Shown here: positions 1 through 10,353 of the stretch, in pieces
Layout of the letters: each line of letters starts with the position of its first letter
How positions within the stretch are numbered: position 1 is the stretch's first letter
Assembly (NCBI GenBank): GCA_963776055.1
Contig: CAVZLD010000007.1
Location: 274,479-338,478, forward strand
Origin: CAVZLD01 sp963776055
GTDB lineage: Bacteria; Planctomycetota; Planctomycetia; Pirellulales; Pirellulaceae
DNA length: 64,000 nt
Direction of reading: 5' to 3'
Notes under the pieces: generated by a model
What the model was told of the DNA's origin: nothing
Seen by the model: only the letters and a program-made list of their open reading frames with translations
Database searches by the model: none
Translations under genes and position numbers: made by a program

Positions 1-462
1 GGAGAAGAAGACGGTCGAGCAGTTGGTATCCAACCTGGCGCGGTCCCCGAGAACATCCGATCGGTCGTTCGAAATCACGGAGGTGGGCACGCCAATCATT
101 CGCTGTTCTGGACCGTGATGAGTCCCCAGGGCGGCGGCATGCCTCAGGGCGAATTGGCTGCCGCGATCGATTCCGATCTGGGGGGGTTGGAAAAGTGCCG
201 CGAGGCCTTCTCCGGCGCCGCCGCCTCGCGTTTTGGCAGCGGCTGGGCCTGGTTGAGCCTCGATCAAGGCAAGTTGGTCGTCGAGAGCACGGCCAATCAA
301 GATAGTCCGCTGATGGAAGGCCGCATTCCGCTACTGGGAATCGACGTCTGGGAGCATGCCTACTATCTGAAGTATCAGAACCGACGCCCCGATTACGTCG
401 CGGCCTTTTTCAACGTGATCAATTGGCCCGAAGTCCTGCGCCGCTATCAAGCTGCCAAGTAA
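1..462 (+). CDS. sodA: Superoxide dismutase (Fe/Mn), 3' part
   Basis: C-terminal two thirds of an iron/manganese superoxide dismutase, which converts superoxide to hydrogen peroxide and oxygen. The start lies outside the window. The hallmark block VRNHGGGHANHSLFW is followed by the metal-ligand block DVWEHAYYLKYQNRR, with its Asp and His ligands. The first 40 bases read EKKTVEQLVSNLA in frame 2, while the rest (VPENIRSVV onward) is in frame 1. One base is therefore missing near position 40, in a GCGCGG stretch, most simply a sequencing indel. Iron versus manganese cannot be decided from this fragment. The family call is certain; the exact metal is not. Confidence 0.95.
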   Translation, partial: GEEDGRAVGIQPGAVPENIRSVVRNHGGGHANHSLFWTVMSPQGGGMPQGELAAAIDSDLGGLEKCREAFSGAAASRFGSGWAWLSLDQGKLVVESTANQDSPLMEGRIPLLGIDVWEHAYYLKYQNRRPDYVAAFFNVINWPEVLRRYQAAK

Positions 463-979
463 CGCGTGCGGTACTGCGGAACGATCGGCGGGATCATGGT
501 CATTCGGAGCGCCGCTCGGAGGCCTTGATCCCCCGCCCGATTTCCGTTTCCCGCTCGCGTTCATCTGCGTCATCCGCTTCTCGTCCGCGTTCCCACTCTC
601 ATCCTCACCTCCTCGTTGCTCTTGCCCTCCTTTTACCCACTCTCCTCTCTTTCGCTCGTTCGTTTCTGATTGCCAAGCTGCCGCAACATCTCGTTGGGGA
701 GAAGGTGGAACCTGTCGCTCGTTGTCTTCTCTGCACGGCGATTTTTGGCTTGACCCTGCCCGATCATCCTTCTAAGATCCGCCCCCCGAAGGAACGGTGG
801 TGACGGTTGTGTGGGAGTGGTGAAGTTTTCGGATTCTCCTATTGCGATCGGTTGTTCCCGTCCGAAAAGGAGAAGGTTGTTCCTTCTTTTCGTTGGATCT
901 ATTCGATCGGCGAGTGACGCGGCGAGTTCCCATGGAGGTGCTGCGTCGCTTGTCGTGCCACGCTTACGAGGCCCCTATC
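463..979. other. Intergenic stretch, nothing recognised
   Basis: About 0.5 kb between sodA and the next lipoprotein gene. Short open frames exist on both strands but show no domain, signal peptide or coherent composition. I see no convincing terminator or RNA gene here. Confidence 0.4.
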
Positions 980-2236
980 ATGCGAGTCCTTTCCTCTCGT
1001 TGTCTTTCCTGGTGTACTCTGATTGCGGTGGGGTTGGCGGTTACGTCGACGGGTTGCCGAAGCACGCGGGACAGTCTGGCCACCGTGCCGGGAATGGGAT
1101 GGGTCGGATCGCAGGAGGAAGCGACCTTTAGCAGCGTGGCGAATGACAACGACAAGCCGGCTCTTCCCCCACCGTCGCGGGAAGCCATTCCGCAGGTGGT
1201 CACGGACGGTGCCAAGGCCTCAAGCCGTAGTGAACCGGTCCCTCATCAGGTGCCCGCTCCCAAAACGAGTTACCCCGACACCGGTTTTCCGGCCGACTTT
1301 GCGCCGCAGAACGCGCGAGATCTCGGCCCTGATAACCTCGCCGGCGGTGGATTCGGTGCGGGAACGGAGCCGGCGGAGCGGTCTTCGACGACGAGTGACA
1401 CGGCCGCTGTCGGTGCCGCGCAGCGTGGGTTTTACGGCGAGCAATACCCCGGTGCCGCTACAGAATCCGGGTCGATCGGGACGGCTGACCCACTGCCGCC
1501 GTTCGGTGGCTACGATGCGCCGAGTGGGGCAGGCTCCAGCGAAACGGATTCCTATGCGTCCGACAGTGCCTGGGGCGATCCCGCTCCCCGCAGTGATGCA
1601 GCGGCATCCGAGATGGCGGAACCGGTTTCGAGCCGCTCCCCCTATGATCAGATTGGCGAGGACCTCCGCGAGGATTGGCGCAACAGCGTCGACGCCGTCT
1701 CGGGTTCCGCGAAGCAGGCGACTCAGAACGTTCAAGAGTTTGTGCGAGGGACCGGGGAAGAACTGCAGCAGGGCGCCGAAGCGATGCGCGACGGCGTTCG
1801 CAGTCAGTATGAGCAGCTGACGCAGGGAGATTACGCTCAGCCGCCGCTAGGGCCTGCCGAGACTGCGGGGCCGGGCGACTTGGCGACCGATCCGTACGGT
1901 GATCCGGACTTCGGGGCGACACCCGACGCGGGGCAGGATCCGCAAGAGTTTGGGGCCGCGGCCAGTCTGAATCCGCCGGTTGGCGGCGCAGCGATGGGCG
2001 GCTATTCCGAGGAGCCGCCGGCTCCCCGTTCTCGATCGAACGAGCCGTGGCGACCCGGCAGCACGAGCGACTATCCGCAATCATCCCTGAGCCCGACGTC
2101 TCAGTCGCCGGGCGCCAGTGGCCGTGCGTTATCCGTCGAGCCGGCATCGTACGACAGTGGGGCCGGGACCTCCGCAGCGGGTGCGCCGGCGTCGGGTTGG
2201 TCACATAGCCAGCGGTTGGCCCCCACTTATCGCTGA
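980..2236 (+). CDS. Low-complexity lipoprotein, unknown function
   Basis: A protein of 418 residues starting at the ATG at 980. The open frame reaches back to 842, but the stretch before 980 lacks signal-peptide character. The N-terminus MRVLSSRCLSWCTLIAVGL runs into VTSTGC, a lipoprotein signal peptide with a lipobox, so the mature protein should be membrane-anchored by its Cys. The rest is rich in Ala, Gly, Pro, Ser and Asp with no recognisable fold, apart from a short helical stretch with Gln/Glu repeats near residues 230-290. Long disordered lipoproteins of this kind are common in planctomycetes. I do not recognise a function. Confidence 0.7.
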   Translation: MRVLSSRCLSWCTLIAVGLAVTSTGCRSTRDSLATVPGMGWVGSQEEATFSSVANDNDKPALPPPSREAIPQVVTDGAKASSRSEPVPHQVPAPKTSYPDTGFPADFAPQNARDLGPDNLAGGGFGAGTEPAERSSTTSDTAAVGAAQRGFYGEQYPGAATESGSIGTADPLPPFGGYDAPSGAGSSETDSYASDSAWGDPAPRSDAAASEMAEPVSSRSPYDQIGEDLREDWRNSVDAVSGSAKQATQNVQEFVRGTGEELQQGAEAMRDGVRSQYEQLTQGDYAQPPLGPAETAGPGDLATDPYGDPDFGATPDAGQDPQEFGAAASLNPPVGGAAMGGYSEEPPAPRSRSNEPWRPGSTSDYPQSSLSPTSQSPGASGRALSVEPASYDSGAGTSAAGAPASGWSHSQRLAPTYR

Positions 2237-2289
2237 ATCACTTCCGGTGGATTGCCCACGGCGCGATTCGGTGCCGGTCCGTCCCGAAT

Positions 2290-3046
2290 CTACCACGGCG
2301 AATTTCCGCCGTTGATGCACAGCGTTTGTCCTGTCACAAAGGACGACTCTTCGCTTGCGAAGTACAGCACCGCGTGAGCCACGTCGTCCGGCGTACCCCA
2401 GCGCCCCATCGGTACGGTCGCCAGATACGCATCCTTAAGTTCTTTGGGGTCGCTGGCGTGTCGTTCCACCGGGATCCAGCCGGGCGCGACGGTATTCACG
2501 GTGATGCCAAAGGGTGCCAGCTCGGTGGCCATGCTGCGGCTCCAGCCGATCTGCCCGCCCTTGGCGGCCACGTATGCGCTGAAGGGCGAAACGCTGCGGT
2601 GAAAGACTTCACTCGTGATGTTGATGATGCGCCCCCAGTGTTGTCGTTTCATGGCCGGTAACGCGCGCCGCGTCAGCAGGTACGGGCTTTTCACAAAGAA
2701 GTCGAGCATCTGCTGGTAGAAGTCCCAGTCATATTCCTCGATCGGCAGTTGAGGTTGGTTAGGGGTGGCATTTACGACCAGGACGTCAACCGGGCCCAAC
2801 TCCTTATCAATCTGGTCGAACAGTTGCTCCACGCCTTGCGGATCGGTCACGTCGCCAGCGTACAGATTTGCGGTGAGGCCTTCGTCACGAAATTCTTGCA
2901 GCGTTTGTTCGGCGCGACGTGTCGTTCTGATAGTTGATCGCTACCCGAGCACCCGCGCGAGCGAGTCCGCGGGCGGTACCTTTGCCCAGGCCAGCGGTGC
3001 TGCCGGTCACGAGAGCGACATGGTTCTGAAGCGAGAACCGGGACAT
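2290..3046 (-). CDS. Short-chain dehydrogenase/reductase (frameshifted)
   Basis: An NAD(P)-dependent oxidoreductase of the SDR family. The N-terminus from the ATG at 3046 carries the nucleotide-binding motif VTGSTAGLGKGTARGLA. The rest carries the catalytic Ser region (NITSEVF), the YVAAK active-site Tyr-x3-Lys, and the C-terminal GQTLCINGG typical of the 3-oxoacyl-ACP reductase (FabG-like) branch. The two parts lie in different frames that switch near 2917 in a CGTCGCGCC stretch, so one base is missing or extra. Joined length is about 252 residues, normal for the family. The substrate cannot be told. It probably shares a transcript with the small gene just upstream (66-bp gap) and converges on the lipoprotein gene at its other end. 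Confidence 0.88.
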
Positions 3047-3112
3047 GCGATGCAATTCCTCAAGAGAAATCAGCTCGGCGGCACGAGCGGTACGGTGACG
3101 CGTTGCTGCCAG

Positions 3113-3436
3113 TTACCAGCCCATCACCATGTTCGATTCGATCACCTTGCGCGCGGCGGGCAGGTCTGTTCCGGTTTCCTGCATGTAGAGTCGAATGGCG
3201 TGAATCTTGTCTCCCGCGGCTTTCGAGAGGCAGTCGCGCGTGAACGTACAGGGATCGAACTGGTCCCGGATGCCAAGTGCTGCTTTGGAAATCACCCAAG
3301 TGTCACGAGGGCGTTTTGTCAATCGAATGACCTCGTCCGCCGGGTAGGCTTCGCGGACGACCTGCGTCGCGGCGTCTTCATCCGCGGCCCAGGTAATAAT
3401 GATGTGTGCGGTCGTTTCGATCTCGTACAGCGGCAT
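3113..3436 (-). CDS. Conserved-looking small protein, unknown function
   Basis: About 107 residues from the ATG at 3436 (MPLYEIETTAHII...). An upstream ATG at 3451 is also in frame. The sequence has mixed composition with alternating hydrophobic strands and helices, as in a small folded cytoplasmic protein, and no signal peptide. It lies directly upstream of the SDR gene on the same strand and could be co-transcribed with it. I do not recognise the family. Confidence 0.6.
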   Translation of the reverse strand: MPLYEIETTAHIIITWAADEDAATQVVREAYPADEVIRLTKRPRDTWVISKAALGIRDQFDPCTFTRDCLSKAAGDKIHAIRLYMQETGTDLPAARKVIESNMVMGW

Positions 3437-3647
3437 GACGGTTTTCTCCAAATCTCATGAGGCGGACCGGACGAATCTCCCCGGGACTTCGGCGGGATTC
3501 GCGATCCGCATCCAATGGGACGGGGGAACCGCGAACCGATCCAGTGACAGCAAAAGATTGTACCCACCCTCCGGGACTTGTCGATCGCGGCAGGGGAAAG
3601 TAGCTTGGTCAGTTTTCGACAGAACTCGCTTGAATCTCTGGAGTCTC

Positions 3648-4557
3648 ATGAATCCTCCTGATCAAGAACCGCCGTCGACCGGCGCACGAAAGTGGACGTG
3701 GTTGTTCGTGTTGGGTGCGGTGCTAATCGTGGTGGGGCCGATTCTGGCCCGCGGTGTGCCAGCGGAAATAGCGCGGTGGTACGCGGCGGCGGCGGCCGAA
3801 GCCGAGCTTGACGGAGACGATCCGCGAGCGGTTCAACGGTTAGGGCAGGCCCTTCGCTGGCGTCCGGATGACCCGGACCTGTTGGTTCATCGCGCCGAGT
3901 TGCGACTTCGATGGAACGATCGCGCGGGCAGTCTGGCCGACTGCGAACGAGCGTTGCAGCTCACCACGGGGGGGCAGCAGGTGGAGGCCCTTGAGCAGCG
4001 GATCGCTGTCTATCAGCGGATGGGCAACCACAAGGCCGCGCTGCAGGATGCCGATCGGCTACTGGAGCTCGTCGCGGCAGCTCCCAATCGCGAATTGGAC
4101 CTCGGCCGTGGGCGGATTCTGAGCTACCCTGGGGCGTTGAACAATCGAGCTTACGCCTGCGCTCTGGCCAAGCAGAAAGTGGAGCAGGGGCTGGAAGACA
4201 TTCAACAGGCGTTTGACGTGATTGGTTCCGAGGAGGATTCTGCGCTTCTGGACACGCGCGGTTATCTGATGTTCCTGGCGGGCGATCTGGATCGTTCCCT
4301 GCAGGACATGGAACGGGCCGTGAGCTTGGCAGAGGCGGAGCGAATCGCCTTTCAGCGGCTCCGAGTCGCCCAGCGAAATCGGGGGGTCGATCCTCGATTA
4401 CTGGATCGCCATGGCCAGCTGTTGGACCAGAGCCGAGCGGTGCTCTATCACCATCGAGGGTTGGTCTACCAGAAACTGGGCCGGGAAGAGGAGGCGAAAC
4501 GCGATCTGGCGACTAGCCCAGCAGCTGGGGTACGACCCGGAGCGGGGAATCTGGTAG
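3648..4557 (+). CDS. Membrane-anchored TPR protein (frameshift near end)
   Basis: The start is the ATG at 3648 (MNPPDQEPPSTG). A single N-terminal membrane segment, WTWLFVLGAVLIVVGPIL, is followed by tetratricopeptide repeats such as RAVQRLGQALRWRPDDPDLL and KAALQDADRLLELV. The body should therefore face the periplasm or paryphoplasm and bind protein partners. The frame stays open to 4706, but the sequence after about 4510 is poor. A one-base shift there gives LAQQLGYDPERGIW and a stop at 4557, a natural TPR ending, so I take 4557 as the end. About 303 residues. The role is unknown beyond protein-protein interaction. Confidence 0.72.
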
Positions 4558-4580
4558 CCCGTGCCGCTGCCAACGGACGT

Positions 4581-4724
4581 TCAATAGCTGTTGCGCGAAC
4601 CAAATCCCCGCAGGCACAGCACGCCAATCACGAGCACGCCTGTCACCAGGATCAGGCAGCTTTGAAGATCCATTTGCGAAACGAGTCGCGAGAACTTCAG
4701 AGATAAGTTGTTCAGCCAAGCCAT
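4581..4724 (-). CDS. Possible small single-span membrane protein
   Basis: 47 residues from the ATG at 4724 (MAWLNNLSLKFSRLVSQ) with one hydrophobic segment, SCLILVTGVLVIGVLCLRG, ending in a basic, Ser/Asn-rich tail. It converges on the TPR gene. A 12-base direct repeat (GATGAGGCTCCG) lies just upstream at 4729-4752. The membrane segment makes it more than a random frame, but there is no family evidence. Confidence 0.4.
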   Translation of the reverse strand: MAWLNNLSLKFSRLVSQMDLQSCLILVTGVLVIGVLCLRGFGSRNSY

Positions 4725-4834
4725 GATGAGGCTCCGCGATGAGGCTCCGCAGCCAAAAATGAGCGTCATCTGTAACCTACTATATTTTTCGGGAAGAAGC
4801 GGATCGGGCCGCCGGACATTCTCGCATTCACCGC

Positions 4835-4862
4835 TTGCGGCCCACGGAAGCTGGAATATAAT
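4835..4862 (+). promoter_or_regulatory. Sigma-70-type promoter for tRNA-Asp
   Basis: TTGCGG at 4835-4840 and a perfect TATAAT at 4857-4862, spaced by 16 bases. The tRNA begins 20 bases after the -10 box. Confidence 0.75.
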
Positions 4863-4882
4863 TCAGAACTTCGCAGAAAACT

Positions 4883-4956
4883 GGGGCCGTAGCTCAATTG
4901 GTTAGAGTACTGGACTGTCGATCCAGTGGTTGCGGGTTCGAGTCCCGTCGGCCTCG
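4883..4956 (+). tRNA. tRNA-Asp (GTC)
   Basis: A complete cloverleaf. The acceptor GGGGCCG pairs with CGGCCTC (one G-T pair); the anticodon stem CTGGA/TCCAG encloses the loop CTGTCGA with anticodon GTC; the T-loop is TTCGAGT. Discriminator G at 4956; CCA is not encoded. Confidence 0.97.
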
Positions 4957-4963
4957 CTTTTAT

Positions 4964-4991
4964 AAGTCCTTTTTTCCAAAGGACTTTTTTT
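4964..4991 (+). terminator. Rho-independent terminator after tRNA-Asp
   Basis: Perfect 9-bp stem AAGTCCTTT / AAAGGACTT with a 5-base loop, followed by a run of T. It starts 8 bases after the tRNA. Confidence 0.92.
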
Positions 4992-5556
4992 CTGCGCCCG
5001 CACAAACGGACCGGGCGAAACGAGGGGACTGTTACCAGCCTTACGGAAGGCGGCGCGGCAAATGATCGAGGACGGCCAACGGGCGGCCGGCAATCGTCGG
5101 CCAGCCGTTGCTCCCGGCGGACCATTGGCCGCGTTGTAGTGAGTAGGCGGTGGCAGTCTGCCCCGCCACCGCCGGCTTCGGTCCTGTGCGTCGTCGGGCG
5201 GGAAAGACGGTTCGGTGGAGCCATTAGTCACCAAGGTCACTAAGTTCGGGCGGGAGCAGTCGAATCGATATGACTGGATTGCGATGACCGCGATCGCACG
5301 GTCGTTGTCCCCCGAGCGCCAAGCCGCCATCTCGATGGACAACAACATACTGGCACCGGAGCCCACGGCTCGTACCGGCCTGCTGTTGGGCATCCTGTTT
5401 TGCCAACTGCCCTGGATCACGCGCGGGACCGATGCTCTCCGGCGGATTGCGACTGAGTTTCTCGTGCCCACGCGCGACCACCTGGGTGACCGAACAGGCC
5501 ATGTGACGAGTGGGGGCCCACCGTGCGGCCTCTTTCGTCGCCCCGTTGCTCCTCGG
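4992..5556. other. Intergenic stretch, nothing recognised
   Basis: About 0.55 kb between the tRNA terminator and the carboxypeptidase gene. Open frames on both strands lack domains or signal peptides. The frame upstream of 5557 is open back to 5215 but does not look coding. Confidence 0.4.
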
Positions 5557-6892
5557 ATGGCGAAGGTCCTCTTCCGAATTTGCTTGGTCTGCGAAAGATT
5601 GACGTCGCGCACCCCTCGCCGACTCCTCGGGCTGGTCCTCGTTTGCCTCGTTTCCGGTTCGGTGCGAGCAGAGTTGCGACTGGACGCCCAATTTGAACAC
5701 GGCTCACTTGGCTCCTGGTCCGGCGCAGCGGATCACATTCAATTGATCGGACGCGATAATTTCTTCGGAGGTGGGCAATGGCGCTGGCTCTACTTCCAGG
5801 CAACCGGTGTGAATGGCCGTCGACCGACGTTCGAGATCTCGTCCCATTTCGCGGGCGGGTCACAGCGTCTGACCGATCACCGGATGGTCTATTCGTACGA
5901 CAACGAAGTGTGGTTCTTCTTTGACCAGAACCAACTCAACGGCTCCTCCTATCAGTTCGGGAACAGCCGGGCCTTCCCGCAGGATTCCGTCTGGATCGCC
6001 TACGCGCCGCCGTACTCGTATGAGCGAACGGTCCGCCACACGCAGTCCGTGTTGACCACATCGTGGGCTCACCCGACCGCTTCGGCCAATTCTCAGGGAG
6101 TGATCGGACAGTCCCCGGGGGGGACCGATGACTTGGGCCGGAAGATCGAGCCGCGCGATTTGTTTGGCTACCGAATCACGAATCCTGCGACGGATCGTCC
6201 TGATCGGGCGAAGCGAAAGGTCGTGCTTACGGCGGGGCTTCATGCCGGTGAAACGCTGGGCAATCGCACGCTGGAAGGGTTGGTCAATTGGCTCGTTTCT
6301 GATGACTCGCGCTACCCGGTTGCGCGATGTCGCGGAGTTTTTTGTCTATCCCCTGCTGAATCCCGATGGTCGGTATGCCGGCTACAACCGGTCTACCGTG
6401 GAAAACGTGGATCAGGATCCCAATCGGATTTGGTCCCGTTTCCTTTGGCAAGGGCATCAGGAGATTGAAGTTTCCGGTGAGGCGATGATCGCAGATGTCC
6501 GGGCGACGCCCGGTCAGCGCGTGGATGCCTTCATTGATTTTCACTCCACGATCCCGACGACTTTGGCCGACGATTTCGGGTACTTAGAATTCGAACAGGG
6601 GGACCATCAGGCCGACTTCTGGCGGGAACTGCGCCGCCTGCAGCCCAACGTCCGCCAGACCGATTCCACCTCCACTACCTGGACGACGGCGAATTTTGCG
6701 GAGTCCTACCTTCGGGCGCGCGTCGACATTACCTTCGAAACCCAGTTCGGCACGGAGCGGCCGCTGAGCTACTACCGGCAGTTGGGCGAGAATTTTGGGA
6801 TCGCCTTCCACAACGTTTGGGTTCCGGAACCGTCCGGCTTTGTGCTGTTCCTTGCCGGATTCTGGCTGCTGCGAAGACGTCCTGCACGATGA
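5557..6892 (+). CDS. Secreted M14 zinc carboxypeptidase with PEP-CTERM anchor (frameshifted)
   Basis: The start is the ATG at 5557, giving a signal peptide (RRLLGLVLVCLVSGSVRA). An N-terminal beta-rich domain precedes the peptidase core. M14 zinc ligands are visible as HAGE (about residue 228) and the His of DFHS (about 327). NPDGR lies near 268, and the probable catalytic Glu is in DITFETQFG (about 393). The C-terminus VPEPSGFVLFLAGFWLLRRR is a complete PEP-CTERM sorting signal (motif, membrane span, arginine patch), so the enzyme should be processed by an exosortase and surface-anchored or released. The frame changes near 6320, between the His-Glu ligands and NPDGR, so one base is missing. 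Joined length is about 445 residues. It probably trims peptides from external protein. Confidence 0.88.
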
Positions 6893-6959
6893 GCGGCAGG
6901 TCTTGTTCCGGCAACGTACCTTTCGGATGATCAGTCTCTTTGGACCCACCAGGTGCCCT

Positions 6960-9646
6960 ATGTACGAATGTCTCGTGAAGTGGATCATCCTTTTCGTCGG
7001 CTTGTTCGTTACCACCGTTGCGTCGGGGCAAGATTGGATCTGGGTCGAGGGAGAAGCCGCGGTAGCACGAGAGGTCACTGCAAATTCATGGTATCAGGCG
7101 GTGCCGGCGGGGGCGTTTTCCCAGCGGCAAGCGCTCGCGCATCTGGACGATTCGCAGCCTGGGACAGCGACGTATCAGCTGGAAGTCGGCACGTCGGGTG
7201 AATATGCGCTCTGGCTGCGAGCCAATCCGCACGAGTCGCGGATCAGTTGCCAGATCAATGCAAGTCCTTGGCGCGAGCTGCCGTTCCGCCAGGTCGTGCA
7301 GAAATTCCCACTGGCCGGTTGGGATCTTCGGTTTATGGCCTGGATTCAGGCCGGCACCGTCTCTTTGGTGGCCGGTCGAAATGAGTTGCGTTTTCGATTC
7401 GAGGGAACATCGAAGCAGCACGGCATGCTCGACTGTTTCGTGTTAACTCGCACTCCTTTTGTCCCTTACGGCATCGCGAAACCGGACCAGTCCTGGCAAC
7501 TGCGGCAGCAGCGGTCCGCTGACGAGGCGAACTGGTTTCCCTTTACGCCCTCGATCTACACAAAGATGACTCGCAGTGCGATCGATCTGCGATGGATGAA
7601 CGAAGAGTACGCGGGCGAGCACGGCCGGATCGTCGCTCGTGAGGGTCGCTTCGTTCATGAGCGGACCGGCGAACCGATCCGCTTCTGGGCGGTGAATGGA
7701 CCGCCGAGCGATCTGAATCGCCGCGCCTTGCGGGAAAGCGCTCGGTTGCTGGCTCGCTACGGTGTGAATCTATTGCGATTTCACGACCGCGTGTTCGATG
7801 AGCACACGGGGGAATTTGATCCGGCGTCCGCCCAGCGGATCGCTTGGGTCGTGGAAGCGATGAAGAGCGAGGGCATCTATACGCACCTGTCGATCTATTT
7901 TCCGCTGTGGTTTCGGCCAAAACCCGATCTCGACTGGTTGCCTGGCTACAACGGTCAGCAACACCCGTTCGCTGCCCTGATGTTCAACCGGAGATTCCAG
8001 CAGCAGTATGAGCGATGGTGGCAGGGCGTTCTGAACACGAAACTTGCCAGCGGAGGTACGTTGTTGGAGGATCCGGCAGTCCTGGGAGTTGAAATCCAGA
8101 ACGAGGATTCCTTCTTCTTTTGGACCTTTAACCAAGACAATCTTCCCGACGCGCAACTGCGCATCCTGGAGAAACAGTTCGCCGATTGGCTGGCTCGGAA
8201 GTATGGGACCGTCGAGCAGGCATTTGTGGCGTGGGATGCGCCGCGATTAGATCGAGATCACGCGGACGAAGGTCGAGTTGCCTTTCGTTCGCTGTGGGAG
8301 ATCTTTCACTTCAAGACTTCGCGCGACAAAGACACGGCTGTGTTTCTCTACGAGACACAAAGAGCGTTCTACGAGCAGGAGACGCGTTTTCTGCGAGACC
8401 TCGGTTTCCGAGGTCTCGTGACCTGCTCGAATTGGACGACGGCAAGCCCGGAGATCCTCGGTCCCTTGGAAAAATTGAGCTATGCTCCCGGAGATTTTAT
8501 CGATCGGCACGGGTACTGGGGATGCCGAAACGGCGGACTTTTTGCCGAATGGTCAATTCGCGAAGACCACACCTACCTGGATCGCAGTGCGTTGCGATGC
8601 GACAGTGATGATCCGGGGCAGCCAAAGCAATTCGACCACCCGGTCATCGACGTCCAGTACGATGACAAGCCTTCGATGATTTCCGAAGTCGCTTGGAACC
8701 GACCGAATCGTTACCGATCGGAGGCTCCTCTATTCCTGGCCGTTTACGGAGGTCTGCAGGATACCGACGCAATCGTCCATTTCGCGTGGGACGGCGCAAG
8801 TTGGAGTGTCAAGCCGCAGCATTTCATGCAGCCTTGGACCTTGATGTCCCCGACGCAGTTCGGACAGTTTCCCGCCGCGGCGATGATCTACCGCCGCCAA
8901 TTGGTTCAGACCGGCAAGCCGCTGAGCCCGCCTTGCGCTGCGTGTGGAAGACTTGCTGAATCTGGAAGGTACCGCATTGCCCCAGGACGCCGCTTTTGAC
9001 GAGTTGCGATTGAAGGATCGACCGACGGGCGTTGAAGGCAAAGCAAGCGACCAGCATAATCCACTGATTCACTTTGCGGGGCGCGCCGAGGTAACCTTCG
9101 GGGACGTCGCCGAACCGCTGCAGGTGTCCGGCACCGAGGAACTGATCGATGTGCCACGACAAACCGTGCGAAGTAGTAGCGGTGAATTGGCGCTCGATTA
9201 CGGCATCGGCTCTATTGACAATCAATGCGCCGTCGGTCCAAGGCGCGAGTGGCAATCTGAAGGCGGCGGGCGAAGTCTCGTTGCGTGACGTCACCATTTC
9301 GTCAAAGTTGGATCTGGTGCATGTGGTGTTGGTTGCCTTGGATGAGCAGCCATTGCGTCAATCGCGGCGGATCCTGCTGCAAGTGATGTCGGAGGAGAAG
9401 AATACCAATTTCTTGGCCGTCCCGCAGGGCGATCTGCGGTGGATTCAGAATCTGGGGACCAACCCTTGGCGCGTTCGTTACCTCGAAGGCGAAGTCCGCC
9501 TGCGACGTCCTGATGCCGACCAGTGGCAAGTCACGGCGCTCGATCTCAACGGGGTTCCGTCACAGCCTCTTGGATCGGCCGACCACATTACGCTGCTGCC
9601 AACTGTGATCTACTACCTTCTCGAGCCGGCGGGATCGGATGGCTAG
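6960..9646 (+). CDS. Secreted glycoside hydrolase, GH5/clan-A-like (two frameshifts)
   Basis: A large extracellular enzyme of about 895 residues. The start at 6960 gives a signal peptide (IILFVGLFVTTVASG). Residues 20-170 form a beta-rich domain resembling a carbohydrate-binding module. A TIM-barrel hydrolase follows, with NLLRFHDR, the likely acid/base Glu in VEIQNEDSFFFW (about residue 380) and the likely nucleophile Glu in MISEVAWNRPN (about 575). A C-terminal beta domain carries LTINAPSVQGASG. The frame shifts near 8930 and again near 9212, while homology-like content runs on to 9646, so both breaks are probably indels. The clan-A fold is well supported; the exact family and substrate are not. 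It follows the carboxypeptidase gene by 67 bases on the same strand. Confidence 0.82.
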
Positions 9647-9647
9647 T

Positions 9648-9733
9648 GCGTGTCACACGGACGTGTCGCGTTCGTGGCGACGTTTCTTCCGGGCAGGAAG
9701 GGCGACGAAACGCGACAGGGGTGTGTGATACGC
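9648..9733. repeat. 86-nt hairpin repeat, copy A
   Basis: A long imperfect palindrome starting at the stop codon of the hydrolase. The outer stem GCGTGTCACAC pairs with GTGTGATACGC (one G-T pair), the inner stem GTCGCGTT with AACGCGAC, and the tip CTTCC with GGAAG. A second copy of identical length lies at 30077-30162. The two align without gaps, and the stems differ by paired changes. Possibly a REP/MITE-type element or a structured RNA. Confidence 0.75.
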
Positions 9734-9745
9734 TGCAAACCCGCG

Positions 9746-10336
9746 CTACGGGTAAGCATCGATGATTTCTTGACGGCGGAAGCAGTCCAGGGCATGGTCG
9801 TTCACCAGCCCCGTTGCCTGCATGTGCGCGTAGCAGATCGTGGGTCCGACAAATTGAAAGCCGCGTTGCCGAAGATCTTTGCTCATTGCTTCGGACTGCG
9901 GGCTCGTGGCCGGATAGTCGTGGAGCTGTCGGAGGCGGTTCACCTGTGGCCGGCCGTCCACAAATCGCCAGAGGTAATCGGCAAAGGATCCAAGTTGTTG
10001 TTGGACTTCCAGAAAGCAACGGGCGTTGTGAATGGCCGCCTTGATTTTGAGCCGATTTCGGATAATTCCGGGGTTTTCTAGCAGGCGTTGCACGTCTCGT
10101 GATCCGAAGCGTGCGACTCGCTGGGCGTCGAAATCGGCGAAGGCCTTGCGATAGGCGGCCCGTTTCTTCAACACGGTGTACCAACTCAATCCCGCCTGCG
10201 CGGATTCGAGTGTCAGGAACTCAAACATCCGGTGATCATCGCGTACCGGCACACCCCATTCCTTGTCGTGATACGCGACGTAGTCGGGCTTGTCGAGATC
10301 CACCCACGGGCAGCGAGCGAGGTGGTGGTGGCGCAC
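9746..10336 (-). CDS. tag: DNA-3-methyladenine glycosylase I
   Basis: Base-excision repair enzyme that removes 3-methyladenine from alkylated DNA. All family landmarks are present in 196 residues: ARCPWVDLDKPDYVAYHD, KEWGVPVRDDHRMFEFL, LESAQAGLSWYTVLKKR, ENPGIIRNRLKI and GFQFVGPTICYAHMQATG ending in VNDH. Length is normal and the frame intact. The gene is last in a minus-strand series after kbl, with a 17-base gap, so co-transcription is likely even though the functions are unrelated. Confidence 0.96.
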   Translation of the reverse strand: MRHHHLARCPWVDLDKPDYVAYHDKEWGVPVRDDHRMFEFLTLESAQAGLSWYTVLKKRAAYRKAFADFDAQRVARFGSRDVQRLLENPGIIRNRLKIKAAIHNARCFLEVQQQLGSFADYLWRFVDGRPQVNRLRQLHDYPATSPQSEAMSKDLRQRGFQFVGPTICYAHMQATGLVNDHALDCFRRQEIIDAYP

Positions 10337-10353
10337 GGAATCAAGGACCTGTT

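Noticed and set aside
1458..2204. Long minus-strand frame opposite the lipoprotein
   Set aside because: Arg/Pro/Ser-rich shadow of a GC-rich gene; the plus strand has a lipobox signal and a sensible start.
4766..5224. Minus-strand frame across tRNA-Asp
   Set aside because: It contains the reverse complement of the tRNA and its terminator, with no protein-like features outside.
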